64,000 bases of DNA, taken from contig NZ_JACRSY010000016.1 in assembly GCF_014384995.1 (NCBI RefSeq), positions 1 through 64,000 on the forward strand, read 5' to 3'. This stretch comes from Zhenhengia yiwuensis (GTDB lineage: Bacteria > Bacillota > Clostridia > Lachnospirales > Cellulosilyticaceae). Under the pieces are notes generated by a model. It saw only the letters and a program-made list of their open reading frames with translations. It was not told the DNA's origin and searched no databases. Positions 41,520-53,007 of the stretch are shown piece by piece (position 1 is the first letter of the stretch; every line of letters begins with the position of its first letter). A program made the position numbers and the translations under genes.

Positions 41520-43355
41520 TTAAGCTACTTTTTCATCAAAGTATTCATGGTACCATACTAGGAACATGAATATAGTCCAGATTTTACGACTGTTATCTTT
41601 ATGACCGTTTTTGTGTTCATCAAGAAGTTTAATAAGCATATCTTCATTGAAGTGCTTTTTAGCGACTGGACTAGTGAAAGCTTCTTTAACGATATTATAG
41701 TATTTATCTTCTTTAAGCCATACGCGGATAGGTACTGGGAAACCAAGTTTTTTCTTGTTTGCAGTAGCTGCTGGCATATTGCGTTTAGCAGCAAGACGCA
41801 TAGCATATTTTGTATTTTCTTTATTAACGCGGTAGCGAAGTGGAATTTTAGTTGCAAGACGACAGACTTCTTTATCGAGGAATGGTACACGAAGTTCAAG
41901 AGAGTGTGCCATACTCATTTTATCTGCTTTAAGAAGAATATCTCCAGCAAGCCACATATGCATATCTAAGTACTGCATCTTTGTTACATCCGATTTATCT
42001 TTTACCTTGTCATAGAAAGGTTTAGTAAGCGCAATTGGAGCTTTTGCTGGTGTAGAAACTTTAAGAAGTTTTTTACGTTCATCAACAGAGAACATATAAG
42101 CATTTCCAATGAAACGCTCTTCAATTGTTTGAGCACCGCGGATAAGGAAATTTTTACCCTTGAAACCAAATGGTATAGCTTTGGCGAGTTTAGCAAGGAA
42201 AGAGCGAAGGCCTTGTGGCAAATTATGATATTTTTCATTATCAACAGGCTCTTTATAGATATTATAACCGCCAAATAACTCATCGGCACCTTCTCCTGAA
42301 AGGACAACTTTAACGTGCTCGCTTGCAAGCTGACTTACGAAGTAAAGTGCAACCGCAGCAGGGTCAGCTAGAGGTTCATCCATATGGTATTGAACTTTTG
42401 TAAGAGAGGACCAGTATTCCTCTGGTGTAATAACCTTATGGAAGTTCTCAATGCCAATTTCCTTTGAAAGTTCCTTAGCGTAGCTAATTTCGTTGTATTG
42501 TTCATTGTCAAACCCTACAGTGAAAGTTTTATCCCCTTTAAAGCAACTTGCTACATAGCTTGAGTCAACCCCACTAGATAAGAAACAACCGACTTCTACA
42601 TCACTAATCTTGTGTGTTTTGATAGATTCTTTCATAGTTTGGTCGATAAGATCTACATATTCTTCAAGTGAACCTTCAGATTCATTAAATGTAGGTTCCC
42701 AATATCTTTTTATATCTAATTGACCATCTTTATAGGTGAAGAAATGCGCAGGTGGCAGTTTGAAAATACCTTTAAAGAAAGTTTCTTGCATAGGTGAGTA
42801 TTGGAAAGTTAAATAATGTTCAAGTGCTTCTTCATTTAATTCTCTAGGTACATTTGGATGTTCAAGAAGAGATTTAATTTCTGAACCATATACAAAACGT
42901 TTGTTATCTTGGTAGTAGTAGAATGGTTTAATACCAAAGAAGTCACGTGCTCCAAATAGAGTTTGTTTCTCACGATCCCAAATAACGAAAGCAAACATAC
43001 CACGAAGATGTGAAAGTAAGTCTGTACCGTATTCATCATAACCATGAACAAGTACTTCGGAGTCAGTATGTGTTTTAAAAACATAACCTTTTTGGATAAG
43101 GTTATCACGAATAGACTGATAGTTATAAATCTCACCATTGAAAGTAAGAACTAAAGTTTTATCTGTATTGTATAAAGGCTGAGAGCCTTCTTCTAAATCG
43201 ATGATACTTAAGCGTCTAAATCCTAAAGCTGCAGAGTCATCAATAAATTGCCCGTCACTATCTGGGCCACGATGTATAATCTTATCCATCATAGCGGATA
43301 GCACCGGTTTTTTATTTTCAAGTTCTGTATCTACAAAGCCACAAAAACCACACAT
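41520..43355 (-). CDS. asnB: Asparagine synthase (glutamine-hydrolysing)
   Basis: 611 residues. The N-terminal class II amidotransferase domain (Cys2 in MCGFCGFVD; RGPDSDGQ; NGEIYNY) takes ammonia from glutamine. The C-terminal synthetase (~235-600) has the ATP loop SSGVDSSYVAS and LSGEGADELFGGY and makes asparagine from aspartate. AAGGGGCCC near the start serves as a weak ribosome site. It is transcribed alone. Confidence 0.95.
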   Translation of the reverse strand: MCGFCGFVDTELENKKPVLSAMMDKIIHRGPDSDGQFIDDSAALGFRRLSIIDLEEGSQPLYNTDKTLVLTFNGEIYNYQSIRDNLIQKGYVFKTHTDSEVLVHGYDEYGTDLLSHLRGMFAFVIWDREKQTLFGARDFFGIKPFYYYQDNKRFVYGSEIKSLLEHPNVPRELNEEALEHYLTFQYSPMQETFFKGIFKLPPAHFFTYKDGQLDIKRYWEPTFNESEGSLEEYVDLIDQTMKESIKTHKISDVEVGCFLSSGVDSSYVASCFKGDKTFTVGFDNEQYNEISYAKELSKEIGIENFHKVITPEEYWSSLTKVQYHMDEPLADPAAVALYFVSQLASEHVKVVLSGEGADELFGGYNIYKEPVDNEKYHNLPQGLRSFLAKLAKAIPFGFKGKNFLIRGAQTIEERFIGNAYMFSVDERKKLLKVSTPAKAPIALTKPFYDKVKDKSDVTKMQYLDMHMWLAGDILLKADKMSMAHSLELRVPFLDKEVCRLATKIPLRYRVNKENTKYAMRLAAKRNMPAATANKKKLGFPVPIRVWLKEDKYYNIVKEAFTSPVAKKHFNEDMLIKLLDEHKNGHKDNSRKIWTIFMFLVWYHEYFDEKVA

Positions 43356-43509
43356 ATGTAAGGGCCCCTTTCATAAAATATACATAAAAACTTTATCATA
43401 TATTGTAGTTAAAAGCAATGAAGTCATTACTAAAGTATTGCCTTAAGAGCGTATTATAAACAGGCTAAATCATAAAATTATATAAAATCTATTTGATAAA
43501 GGACATCAG

Positions 43510-43539
43510 TTGACGGGTTATGGCAAAAAAGAGTATGAT
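43510..43539 (+). promoter_or_regulatory. Promoter of malic enzyme-murG
   Basis: TTGACG, an 18-base spacer and TATGAT, 60 bases before the malic enzyme start. The rest of the 240-base gap with asnB shows nothing further. Confidence 0.65.
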
Positions 43540-43598
43540 AAAAATATGAATTATATAAAAATAGGCGATTATAGGGTGCTTAGGATAGAGGAGAAAAT

Positions 43599-44762
43599 AT
43601 GACTACAATTAATGAAAAAGCATTAGAAATGCATGAAAAATGGCAGGGTAAATTAGAGGTTGTATCAAAAGCAAAAGTTAATAGTAAAGAAGACCTAGCC
43701 GTTGCTTATACACCAGGGGTAGCAGAACCTTGTAGAAAAATTAAAGAAAATAGAGAAGATGTTTACAAATATACAATGAAAGGCAATACTGTAGCTGTTA
43801 TTTCAGATGGGACCGCTGTACTTGGACTTGGAGATATAGGTCCTGAAGCAGCTATGCCTGTGATGGAAGGGAAAGCCGTTCTTTTTAAAGAATTTGCAGG
43901 TATTAATGCAGTACCTATTTGTATAGATACAAAGGATACAGAAGAAATTATTAAATTTGTGAAGCAAATTGCACCAACTTTTGGTGGTATCAATCTTGAG
44001 GATATTGCAGCACCACGTTGTTTCGAAATTGAAGAGAGATTAAAAAAGGAACTTAATATTCCGGTATTCCATGATGATCAACATGGTACAGCTATCGTTG
44101 TACTTGCAGCAGTACTTAATGCCTTAAAGGTGGCTAAGAAACAAGTTGAAAATGTAAAAGTTGTTGTAAATGGGGCTGGCTCAGCGGGGGTTGCTATTAC
44201 AAAACTGTTATTAAAAGCAGGTTTTAATAATATAATAGTAGTTGATAAGCTAGGTATGCTTGCAAAGGGCCAAGAATGGATGAATTGGGCTCAGAGGGAG
44301 CTTGCTGAAGAAACGAATAAAGAGTGTCAAATAGGGACATTAAAAGAGGCTTTAGTCGGTGCAGATGTATTTATTGGTGTATCAGCACCAAATATTGTAA
44401 CAAGTGAAATGGTACAAAGCATGAATAAAAATGCTATCATCTTTGCTATGGCAAATCCAACGCCAGAGATTATGCCGGATGTAGCAAAAGCAGCAGGAGC
44501 ACTTGTAGTAGGTACAGGAAGATCAGACTTCCCTAACCAAGTTAATAATGTACTAGTATTCCCAGGTATCTTTAAAGGTGCTTTACAAGCAAGAGTATCT
44601 CAAATTACAGAAGACATGAAATTAGCAGCAGCTAAGGCAATTGCACAAATGGTGCCAGAGAGTGAATTAAGTGAAGAATATATTTTACCAGCAGCCTTTG
44701 CCGAAGGCGTGGCGGACCATGTTGCTGAAGCTGTAAGAAGTGTAGCAAATAAGGAGGCATAG
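43599..44762 (+). CDS. NAD(P)-dependent malic enzyme
   Basis: 387 residues, the short bacterial form. The malic domain has [16 protein letters not shown]-like [14 protein letters not shown] and [24 protein letters not shown] and the Rossmann GAGSAGVAI follow. It decarboxylates malate to pyruvate and supplies NAD(P)H. It feeds the same pyruvate pool used by Por. AGAGGAGAAAAT gives the start. murG follows four bases on. Confidence 0.94.
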   Translation: MTTINEKALEMHEKWQGKLEVVSKAKVNSKEDLAVAYTPGVAEPCRKIKENREDVYKYTMKGNTVAVISDGTAVLGLGDIGPEAAMPVMEGKAVLFKEFAGINAVPICIDTKDTEEIIKFVKQIAPTFGGINLEDIAAPRCFEIEERLKKELNIPVFHDDQHGTAIVVLAAVLNALKVAKKQVENVKVVVNGAGSAGVAITKLLLKAGFNNIIVVDKLGMLAKGQEWMNWAQRELAEETNKECQIGTLKEALVGADVFIGVSAPNIVTSEMVQSMNKNAIIFAMANPTPEIMPDVAKAAGALVVGTGRSDFPNQVNNVLVFPGIFKGALQARVSQITEDMKLAAAKAIAQMVPESELSEEYILPAAFAEGVADHVAEAVRSVANKEA

Positions 44763-44766
44763 AAAT

Positions 44767-45825
44767 TTGAAGACGATTGTATTAACTGGTGGTGGAACAG
44801 CAGGACATGTAACACCTAATATTGCACTTATTCCTTTTCTAAAGAAAGAGGGATGGAGTATACAATATATAGGAAGTAAAACAGGTATAGAAAAAGACCT
44901 TATCACAAAAGAGAATATTCCTTATCATGGTATCTCGTCAGGAAAGTTAAGAAGATATGTATCTCTTGAAAATCTAAAAGATCCTTTTAAAGTAGTAAAA
45001 GGGCTATTCGATGCGTATAGCCTACTTAGAAAGATTAAGCCCAACCTTGTATTTTCAAAAGGTGGTTATGTAACTGTTCCAGTTGTTTTAGCAGCTAAAT
45101 TACTAGGTATTCCGGTTATTATTCATGAGTCTGATATTACTCCAGGTCTAGCGAACAAAATTGCATCAAAGGGTGCAAAGGAAATTTGTGTTAACTTTCC
45201 AGAAACACTTCAGTATGTAGGAAGCAAGGGCGTTTTAACAGGTACACCTATTAGAGAGGAACTCTTTAAGGGAGATGCTAATAAGGGGAGAAGCTTATGT
45301 AAGTTTACAAACCATAAACCTGTACTTCTTATGATGGGTGGTAGCCTTGGTTCAGTGAAAATTAATACATGCCTTAGGGAGGGCCTAGACACTTTAATAG
45401 AGGACTTTAATATTGTGCATATATGCGGTAAAGGCAATGTAGATGAAACGCTAAGGAATAAAGAAGGGTACTGTCAGTTTGAATATGCAGGGGAAGAACT
45501 TCCACACTTATTTGCTATGACTGACTTAATGCTTTCAAGAGCGGGGGCTAATGCATTAGCTGAAATTACAGCGCTGAAAATTCCGAATCTACTTATTCCT
45601 CTTTCACAAAATGCAAGTCGTGGAGACCAGATTTTAAATGCTAAATCTATGGAGAAAAGTGGTTATTCACTTGTATTAATAGAAGAGGATTTAACAAAAG
45701 ATACTTTAATTAAGAAACTCTATGAACTTAGAGAGAATAGCGATGTATATAAAAATGCTATGAGAAGTGCTATGGATATAAGTGGTACGGAAAAGGTTAT
45801 GACACAAATTCGTAAATACAAATAA
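44767..45825 (+). CDS. murG: UDP-GlcNAc:undecaprenyl-PP-MurNAc-pentapeptide GlcNAc transferase
   Basis: 352 residues. [15 protein letters not shown] at the N-terminus is the MurG glycine loop, with [10 protein letters not shown] and [11 protein letters not shown] following. [23 protein letters not shown] and the [17 protein letters not shown]-GlcNAc site lie in the C-terminal half. It makes lipid II on the inner face of the membrane. TTG start with AAGGAGGC eight bases upstream, coupled to the malic enzyme. The gene is outside the usual mur/fts cluster. Confidence 0.95.
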   Translation: MKTIVLTGGGTAGHVTPNIALIPFLKKEGWSIQYIGSKTGIEKDLITKENIPYHGISSGKLRRYVSLENLKDPFKVVKGLFDAYSLLRKIKPNLVFSKGGYVTVPVVLAAKLLGIPVIIHESDITPGLANKIASKGAKEICVNFPETLQYVGSKGVLTGTPIREELFKGDANKGRSLCKFTNHKPVLLMMGGSLGSVKINTCLREGLDTLIEDFNIVHICGKGNVDETLRNKEGYCQFEYAGEELPHLFAMTDLMLSRAGANALAEITALKIPNLLIPLSQNASRGDQILNAKSMEKSGYSLVLIEEDLTKDTLIKKLYELRENSDVYKNAMRSAMDISGTEKVMTQIRKYK

Positions 45826-45826
45826 T

Positions 45827-45863
45827 AAAAGCCTTGTTCAGTGCAATACTGAACAAGGCTTTT
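45827..45863 (+). terminator. Terminator after murG
   Basis: AAAAGCCTTGTTCAGT pairs with ACTGAACAAGGCTTTT. Confidence 0.88.
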
Positions 45864-45930
45864 ATATGTTTTAAATGTATGAATTTACCACTCATGACTC
45901 ATAATAGAGACGTATAAAAGTAAAAGATGA

Positions 45931-47553
<1,623 letters not shown>

Positions 47554-47661
47554 AATAGGTGAAAAGGATGAAAACAGTTTACTAATTCGAGTTTTCTGTA
47601 TATTATAAAGTCAATAAAGAGATAAAAGGTTTTATATAAGTATATTAAAAAGGGGGCTGCT

Positions 47662-50349
47662 ATGAAGTTATCAGTAAAAATCGCTAGTATTTTTGTAGCA
47701 ATGACTGTAATAACAATTATATTGCACTTGATGTTATCTAATGTAATGGTGGACTATTTGTATCAAGGGGAGGTGACACGCATTACTGGCATTACATCAG
47801 ATATTATGAGTAGGCTGCAAGGGGAAAAAGATAAGCTTATTAGTAGGGCAAAAGACTATAAAGAATTGATACCTCATATTATTAGAATAGATGAGGAGCA
47901 TGATGTTGACTTTATGCAAGAACTTAGTATATATAAGTGGTTTGAAAATGATGGGATACAGAGCAAGATCATTTTATCTCCAGAATTTAGAGTTTATAAA
48001 ACATATTATGATAAAGAAGGAAAAGCAATAGAGAAAACTGAAGTAGATACCCTTATTAAAGAGGCTAAAAGACTTATTCATAATACAGATCAAAGTTTTG
48101 AAGGCGTTATTTCTACCAATAATCATCCTTATATTGTAGCTATATATCCACTTATAGATGGGGGAGAAAAAGAACATAAGGGATACTTTATGGCCGTAGA
48201 GACAATAGACCAAGAGATGATAGAGAATATAGGAGATAATTTGAAAAGACGTGTGGATTTAACAAATAGGTTAGATTCATCTAGAGCTCATAATCTAGAG
48301 GAAAGCTATATAGGCTTACCTATTCAGCTTGTTTATGACAAGTCTATTATTGAAAGTTATACACCTGTTGGTACTGCTAATGCAGAGGAAAAGTTTTATA
48401 TAAGGTTAATAGAACCTTTAGTAGCAAAACAGAGTATGAAGCGGAATATAGAGGCCTTAACAGGTATTTCAATGATAGGATGTATTATTACAAGTTGCAT
48501 CTTGGGGATTTGGGTAGAAAAGCTTGTAGTAAAACGTATTGTAAAAATAAATAAACAGATTAACACTATTCATAGCTCACAGGATTTATCAAAACGTATA
48601 GAAAAAGATGAAGTAAATGATGAAATAGGACTATTGCAAGAAGATATCAATAGAATGTTTGCTTCTTTAGAACAAGCTAATGAACAAATTTTATTAAATG
48701 AAAAGAAGTATAGTAGCGTATTAAGCACTATGACAAATGGATTTGCATGTTATAGGGTAAAGAAAGATGAATTAGGACAGTATAAAGATGCTATTTGTGA
48801 AGAATGCAATGATGCACTAGGTGATTTGTTAGGAGTTTCTAAAGAAAAATTAATCAATCATACCATTCACGAATTATCTCATCTAGCAGGTATCGATGAT
48901 AGGCACATACAAGAAATTTTAGGACAAGTATGGCGAACAGACAGAACATATACCTTAAGTCAAGTTGCTCTAAAAGGAGATAAGTGGGTATCTATTACAT
49001 TATATAGCATACAGCAAGGGTATTTTGCTATTATTATGAATGATATTACAATCTTAAAGCATTACTCAGAAGAGATGAAATATCTTGCCAAATATGATTC
49101 TTTAACAAACCTTAAGAATAGACATAGCTTATATGAACATTTAGATTACCTGAAGAAAATGAATGTATCTTTTGTTATTTATTTTATAGACCTTGATAAT
49201 TTCAAGACTTTAAATGATACAGTAGGCCATATTGAGGGAGACAAGGTACTATGTGCTACTGCAAAGGAACTCATGGAATTGGCTAATGATGATATAACTG
49301 TAGGAAGATTAGGTGGAGATGAATTTATTGTTATCAGAGAAGGAGAATTTGCACCTAATGAAATAGCCCAATTTGGACAGGATCTTTTAAATAGAGTTAA
49401 TAAGAAGTTTGAGTATGCTTCTTATAATTTTGCTATTAAGGCAAGTATAGGGATCAGTATTTATCCATATCAAACGACTGATATTAATACCTTGCTTAAA
49501 TATGGTGATATTGCTATGTATAAGAGCAAGAAAAAGGGTGGCAATAGTATCCAAGTGTTTACAGATCAGATGTCAGAAGAATTAGAAGTAGAGGCAAGCT
49601 TAAAAGATGTGATAGCAAGAGGAGAAATCGTCCCATACTATCAGCCTATTTTTGATATACATAAGAATAAGATTGTAGGTGCAGAAGTTCTTTCAAGGTG
49701 GATTAGAAATGGGGAAGTACTGCTTCCAGAGGTATTTATACCAGTTGCTAAGCGAATAGGGTGTATAGTAGAGATTGATTATTTAATGTTAGATAAGGCT
49801 TGTGAATTTGGGCAGAAGTGGCATATGAATGGATACACGGATTTTGAAATATATGTGAATATGTCTTATAGGTCACTTAAAAGACCTAATTGTGTAGAGG
49901 TTATTAAAGGTATTCTCAATAAATATCATATTAATCCTGAGTTTATTAGGTTAGAGATAACTGAAGATGAAGTGTTAGATTATCCAGAGTATATTGTAAA
50001 AGTTCTAAATGAGATTAAAGCATTAGGGATAAAAATATCTTTAGATGATTTTGGTATAGGGTACTCTTCTTTTAATCATATTAAAGTACTTCCATTAGAT
50101 ATATTGAAAATAGATCAGATACTTGTAAGTAGAATAGAAAAAGATGAAAGAAATGTAGCGATTATAGGGACACTTATAGGATTAGCTCATATATTAGGGC
50201 TAGAAGTAATATGTGAGGGTGTTGAAGTAAGTCAACACATAGATATATTGAAGGAAATAAAATGTGATAAAATCCAAGGTTATTATATTAGCCAACCGGT
50301 AGAAGAAATGTTGTTTTACAAATGTTTTGAGTATTATAGTATAAATTAA
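47662..50349 (+). CDS. Membrane-bound GGDEF-EAL protein (cyclic di-GMP turnover)
   Basis: 895 residues. A TM (~5-25), an extracytoplasmic sensing domain (~30-265), a second TM (~270-290), a HAMP (~292-345), a PAS-like region (~350-465), a GGDEF domain with intact RLGGDEF (~550), and an EAL domain in which the signature reads EVLSRW. The EAL metal and catalytic residues RLEITEDE and LDDFGIGYSS followed by LKIDQ are present. It can in principle both make and degrade cyclic di-GMP; the balance depends on the signal. AAAAAGGGGGCTGCT precedes the ATG. Confidence 0.92.
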   Translation: MKLSVKIASIFVAMTVITIILHLMLSNVMVDYLYQGEVTRITGITSDIMSRLQGEKDKLISRAKDYKELIPHIIRIDEEHDVDFMQELSIYKWFENDGIQSKIILSPEFRVYKTYYDKEGKAIEKTEVDTLIKEAKRLIHNTDQSFEGVISTNNHPYIVAIYPLIDGGEKEHKGYFMAVETIDQEMIENIGDNLKRRVDLTNRLDSSRAHNLEESYIGLPIQLVYDKSIIESYTPVGTANAEEKFYIRLIEPLVAKQSMKRNIEALTGISMIGCIITSCILGIWVEKLVVKRIVKINKQINTIHSSQDLSKRIEKDEVNDEIGLLQEDINRMFASLEQANEQILLNEKKYSSVLSTMTNGFACYRVKKDELGQYKDAICEECNDALGDLLGVSKEKLINHTIHELSHLAGIDDRHIQEILGQVWRTDRTYTLSQVALKGDKWVSITLYSIQQGYFAIIMNDITILKHYSEEMKYLAKYDSLTNLKNRHSLYEHLDYLKKMNVSFVIYFIDLDNFKTLNDTVGHIEGDKVLCATAKELMELANDDITVGRLGGDEFIVIREGEFAPNEIAQFGQDLLNRVNKKFEYASYNFAIKASIGISIYPYQTTDINTLLKYGDIAMYKSKKKGGNSIQVFTDQMSEELEVEASLKDVIARGEIVPYYQPIFDIHKNKIVGAEVLSRWIRNGEVLLPEVFIPVAKRIGCIVEIDYLMLDKACEFGQKWHMNGYTDFEIYVNMSYRSLKRPNCVEVIKGILNKYHINPEFIRLEITEDEVLDYPEYIVKVLNEIKALGIKISLDDFGIGYSSFNHIKVLPLDILKIDQILVSRIEKDERNVAIIGTLIGLAHILGLEVICEGVEVSQHIDILKEIKCDKIQGYYISQPVEEMLFYKCFEYYSIN

Positions 50350-50364
50350 GAAGGAAAAATATAT

Positions 50365-50397
50365 AAAAAAGCTAGAGGCTTAGCCTCTAGCTTTTTT
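50365..50397. terminator. Bidirectional terminator between GGDEF-EAL and ABC-F genes
   Basis: AAAAAAGCTAGAGGCT T AGCCTCTAGCTTTTTT, a 16-base-pair stem. Confidence 0.93.
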
Positions 50398-50398
50398 A

Positions 50399-51955
50399 TT
50401 AAATAATTTTAGTTGTCCAGTCTTCTACATTCCATACATCTGTTACAAAGCTTTCATAAAAGTAAGGTTCATGACATACAAGAACAACTGTACCTTTAAA
50501 TTCTTTAAGTGCTTTTTCCAGCTCATCTTTAGCATCCACATCTAAGTGATTTGTTGGTTCGTCTAGAACAAGAAGATTAAGTTCCTGAAGAAGAATTTTG
50601 CAAAGACGCACTTTAGCATTTTCTCCACCTGATAAAACTTTCATAGGGCTTGTAATATGATCTGTTGTAAGGCCACATTTAGCAAGTTCAGAACGTGCTT
50701 CATGGTTTGTAAGAGATGGGTACTCATTCCAAAGTTCATCAAGTGCAGTATTGTTGTTATCACGAGAGTCTTCTTGAGCAAAGTAACCGTACTCAACATT
50801 TTCACCAAATTCTACTTCACCACTAATTGGTTTAAGGATACCAAGAAGTGTTTTAAGAAGTGTAGATTTACCAAGACCATTTACACCACAGATAGCAATT
50901 TTTTTACCACGTTCAATGTTGAAATTAAGTGGTTTTGTAAGTGGTTCATCATAACCGATTACAAGGTCACGAGCTTCAATAAGGAAACGGCTAGGTGCTT
51001 TAGAGAATTTAAAGTTGAAAGTAGGCTTGATTTTTTCTTTTGGTTTTTCAATCATTTCCATTTTATCAAGCTGTTTCATACGGCTTTTTGCCATACCTGT
51101 TGTAGCAACACGTGCTTTATTACGTGCAATAAAGTCTTCAAGTTTATCAATTTCTTTTTGTTGACGTTCATAAGCTTTTTCTTGTTGACGTTTTTTGAGT
51201 TCATATAAACGTAAAAACTCATCATAGTTACCTACATAACGTGTAAGTTCACAATCCTCTACATGGTAGATGAGGTTACATACATCATTAAGGAATGGAA
51301 TATCATGTGATACAAGAATAAAGGCATTGTCGTAGTTTTGAAGGTAGCGCTTAAGCCACTCAATATGGTTAACATCAAGGTAGTTAGTAGGCTCATCCAG
51401 AATAAGGATAGTAGGGTTCTGAAGAAGAAGTTTAGTAAGAAGAACTTTTGTACGTTGACCACCACTTAGTTCGTCTACTTTTTTATCAAGACCAATTTCC
51501 CCAAGGCCAAGGCCACTTGCAACTTCATCAATCTTTGAATCAATAATATAGAAACCACTTGTATCTAAGATGTTTTGGATTTCTGCTGCATCTTCCATAA
51601 GTTTAGTCATTTCTTCGTCAGAGCAGTCACTCATTTTTTCATAATGGCCAAGCATCTCTTGTTCAAGTGTGAATAAATTATCAAATGCTAAACGTAAGTT
51701 ATCACGAATAGTTGTACCAGGAGTAAGTGCAGAATGCTGATCAAGGTAACCAACTGTTACACGGTTTGACCATTCTACAGTACCTTCATCTGGCATAAGC
51801 TTACTAGTAATAATATTTAAGAATGTTGATTTTCCTTCACCATTGGCACCAACTAGAGCAACGTGTTCCCCTTTTAATAAACGAAAAGATACATTTTCTA
51901 AAATGCTACGGGAACCAAAGCCATGAGTTACATTTTTTACTGTTAAAACACTCAT
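50399..51955 (-). CDS. ABC-F family ATPase (ribosome-associated)
   Basis: 518 residues with two ABC ATPase domains and no membrane part. Both have Walker A (GANGEGKST ~35; GVNGLGKST), signatures (LSGGQ; LSGGE) and DEPTNYLD/DEPTNHLD. A basic linker of about 80 residues lies between them. ABC-F proteins bind the ribosomal E site and act on stalled translation; some confer antibiotic resistance. The linker form is YbiT/YkpA-like. Its length does not suggest a dedicated resistance subtype, but this is not certain. GGAGACA precedes the start. Confidence 0.92.
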   Translation of the reverse strand: MSVLTVKNVTHGFGSRSILENVSFRLLKGEHVALVGANGEGKSTFLNIITSKLMPDEGTVEWSNRVTVGYLDQHSALTPGTTIRDNLRLAFDNLFTLEQEMLGHYEKMSDCSDEEMTKLMEDAAEIQNILDTSGFYIIDSKIDEVASGLGLGEIGLDKKVDELSGGQRTKVLLTKLLLQNPTILILDEPTNYLDVNHIEWLKRYLQNYDNAFILVSHDIPFLNDVCNLIYHVEDCELTRYVGNYDEFLRLYELKKRQQEKAYERQQKEIDKLEDFIARNKARVATTGMAKSRMKQLDKMEMIEKPKEKIKPTFNFKFSKAPSRFLIEARDLVIGYDEPLTKPLNFNIERGKKIAICGVNGLGKSTLLKTLLGILKPISGEVEFGENVEYGYFAQEDSRDNNNTALDELWNEYPSLTNHEARSELAKCGLTTDHITSPMKVLSGGENAKVRLCKILLQELNLLVLDEPTNHLDVDAKDELEKALKEFKGTVVLVCHEPYFYESFVTDVWNVEDWTTKII

Positions 51956-52022
51956 ATATTGTCTCCTTTTAATGATTTTTACTTTTCTATGATAATAAAA
52001 AAGTCATAAAAAGTAAAATGAA

Positions 52023-52385
52023 TTAATTGGGAAGAGACAACGTGTATAAAAATAAGCAGAAATAACTTATATGCATTATAGTGATAAGTGTATAAACAAT
52101 AAGGACTACATTAACGCAGATATGGCAAAGTTTAAGATTACCATTGGGAAGCTCTTCAAGTTTAGCAAGAATATAAATAATAAGGAGCGCAGGAATGATA
52201 AGCTTAATTATAATGCTTAGGAAGGGGTCATCTACCACGCTTACCATGATGCTATTAATCTCTTTGAAAAGGCCTGTCTTAAGGAGCCCAAAGGTAAATA
52301 CAATATCTACTGCATTAAGAATATAAAGAAGTGTGAGCTTGTCACGTAGTTTATCTATGGATAGATCTTTTAGTAGTTTAATCAT
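52023..52385 (-). CDS. Small membrane protein, DUF5658-like
   Basis: 120 residues with three hydrophobic helices (~20-40, 52-75, 88-112). LYILNAVDIVFTFGLLKTG near the start recalls the DUF5658 family. Its function is unknown. ATG 52385 is chosen because TATAGGAGGTATACT precedes it; the open frame extends to 52505 without another ribosome site. It diverges from the fab operon. Confidence 0.6.
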   Translation of the reverse strand: MIKLLKDLSIDKLRDKLTLLYILNAVDIVFTFGLLKTGLFKEINSIMVSVVDDPFLSIIIKLIIPALLIIYILAKLEELPNGNLKLCHICVNVVLIVYTLITIMHISYFCLFLYTLSLPN

Positions 52386-52449
52386 AGTATACCTCCTATA
52401 AGGGAAGTATTGCCAACAAGGTATAATCTTTAATCCAAAAAAACAATAC

Positions 52450-52478
52450 TTGACAATAGAAATGTTGTTGCATATACT
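52450..52478 (+). promoter_or_regulatory. Promoter of the fatty acid synthesis operon
   Basis: Consensus TTGACA, a 17-base spacer and TATACT, about 60 bases before fabT. FabT-like boxes begin at its -10 region. Confidence 0.88.
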
Positions 52479-52508
52479 TTGAATATAAAATAATTTGATT
52501 AACAAAGT
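52478..52508 (+). promoter_or_regulatory. Two FabT-like operators in tandem
   Basis: TTTGATTAACAAA (52494-52506) fits the FabT operator (TTTGA...TCAAA type) and TTTGAATATAAAA (52479-52491) is a weaker copy. Both lie immediately after the -10 box, as expected for repression by the product of the first gene. Confidence 0.65.
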
Positions 52509-52537
52509 ATTAATTCACAAGAGTGGAGGCGAGAGAT

Positions 52538-52990
52538 TTGCAGAATACTGCAAAAGTAGTCAATGAATTGCTAGTAGAACTATTTAATGAAATTTTAACC
52601 ATTGAAAAAGCTGCACTCCAAGAAAGTCCATTTAAGGACTTATCTATTACAGAGATGCATGTTATTGAGGCCATTGGTATGGGCTCAAGAACTATGACGG
52701 ATGTTGCAGATCAATTAGGGATTACAGTAGGTACATTAACTACATCTATTAACCGATTAGTAAAGAAAGAATATGTTACAAGACAGCGTTCAGAAGATGA
52801 TAGAAGATATGTAGAGATTGCCTTAGCACATAAAGGAAAGCTTGCATATAGAGTACACGAGAACTTCCATCAAGTTATGGTCAATAACATGATAGATGGG
52901 TTATCTAATGAAGATAATGAGGTGCTCATCGCTTCTTTGACAAGGCTTTCTAATTTCTTTAAAGAGAAGTATCACCTTGTAAAAAAATAG
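52538..52990 (+). CDS. fabT: FabT-type MarR repressor of fatty acid synthesis
   Basis: About 150 residues. A MarR winged helix has MTDVADQLGITVGTLTTSIN (~60-79) and RQRSEDDRRYV in the wing. In streptococci FabT, aided by long acyl-ACP, represses the fab operon; this protein heads such an operon here and likely binds the boxes upstream. TTG 52538 follows GGAGGCGAGAG; the in-frame GTG at 52523 lies upstream of that site. Confidence 0.85.
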   Translation: MQNTAKVVNELLVELFNEILTIEKAALQESPFKDLSITEMHVIEAIGMGSRTMTDVADQLGITVGTLTTSINRLVKKEYVTRQRSEDDRRYVEIALAHKGKLAYRVHENFHQVMVNNMIDGLSNEDNEVLIASLTRLSNFFKEKYHLVKK

Positions 52991-53007
52991 AAAGGAGTGA
53001 TACAGCC

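Noticed and set aside
41558..43138. Several antisense or alternate-frame ORFs within asnB
   Set aside because: They are shadows of the asnB coding frame, with no ribosome sites or recognisable domains.
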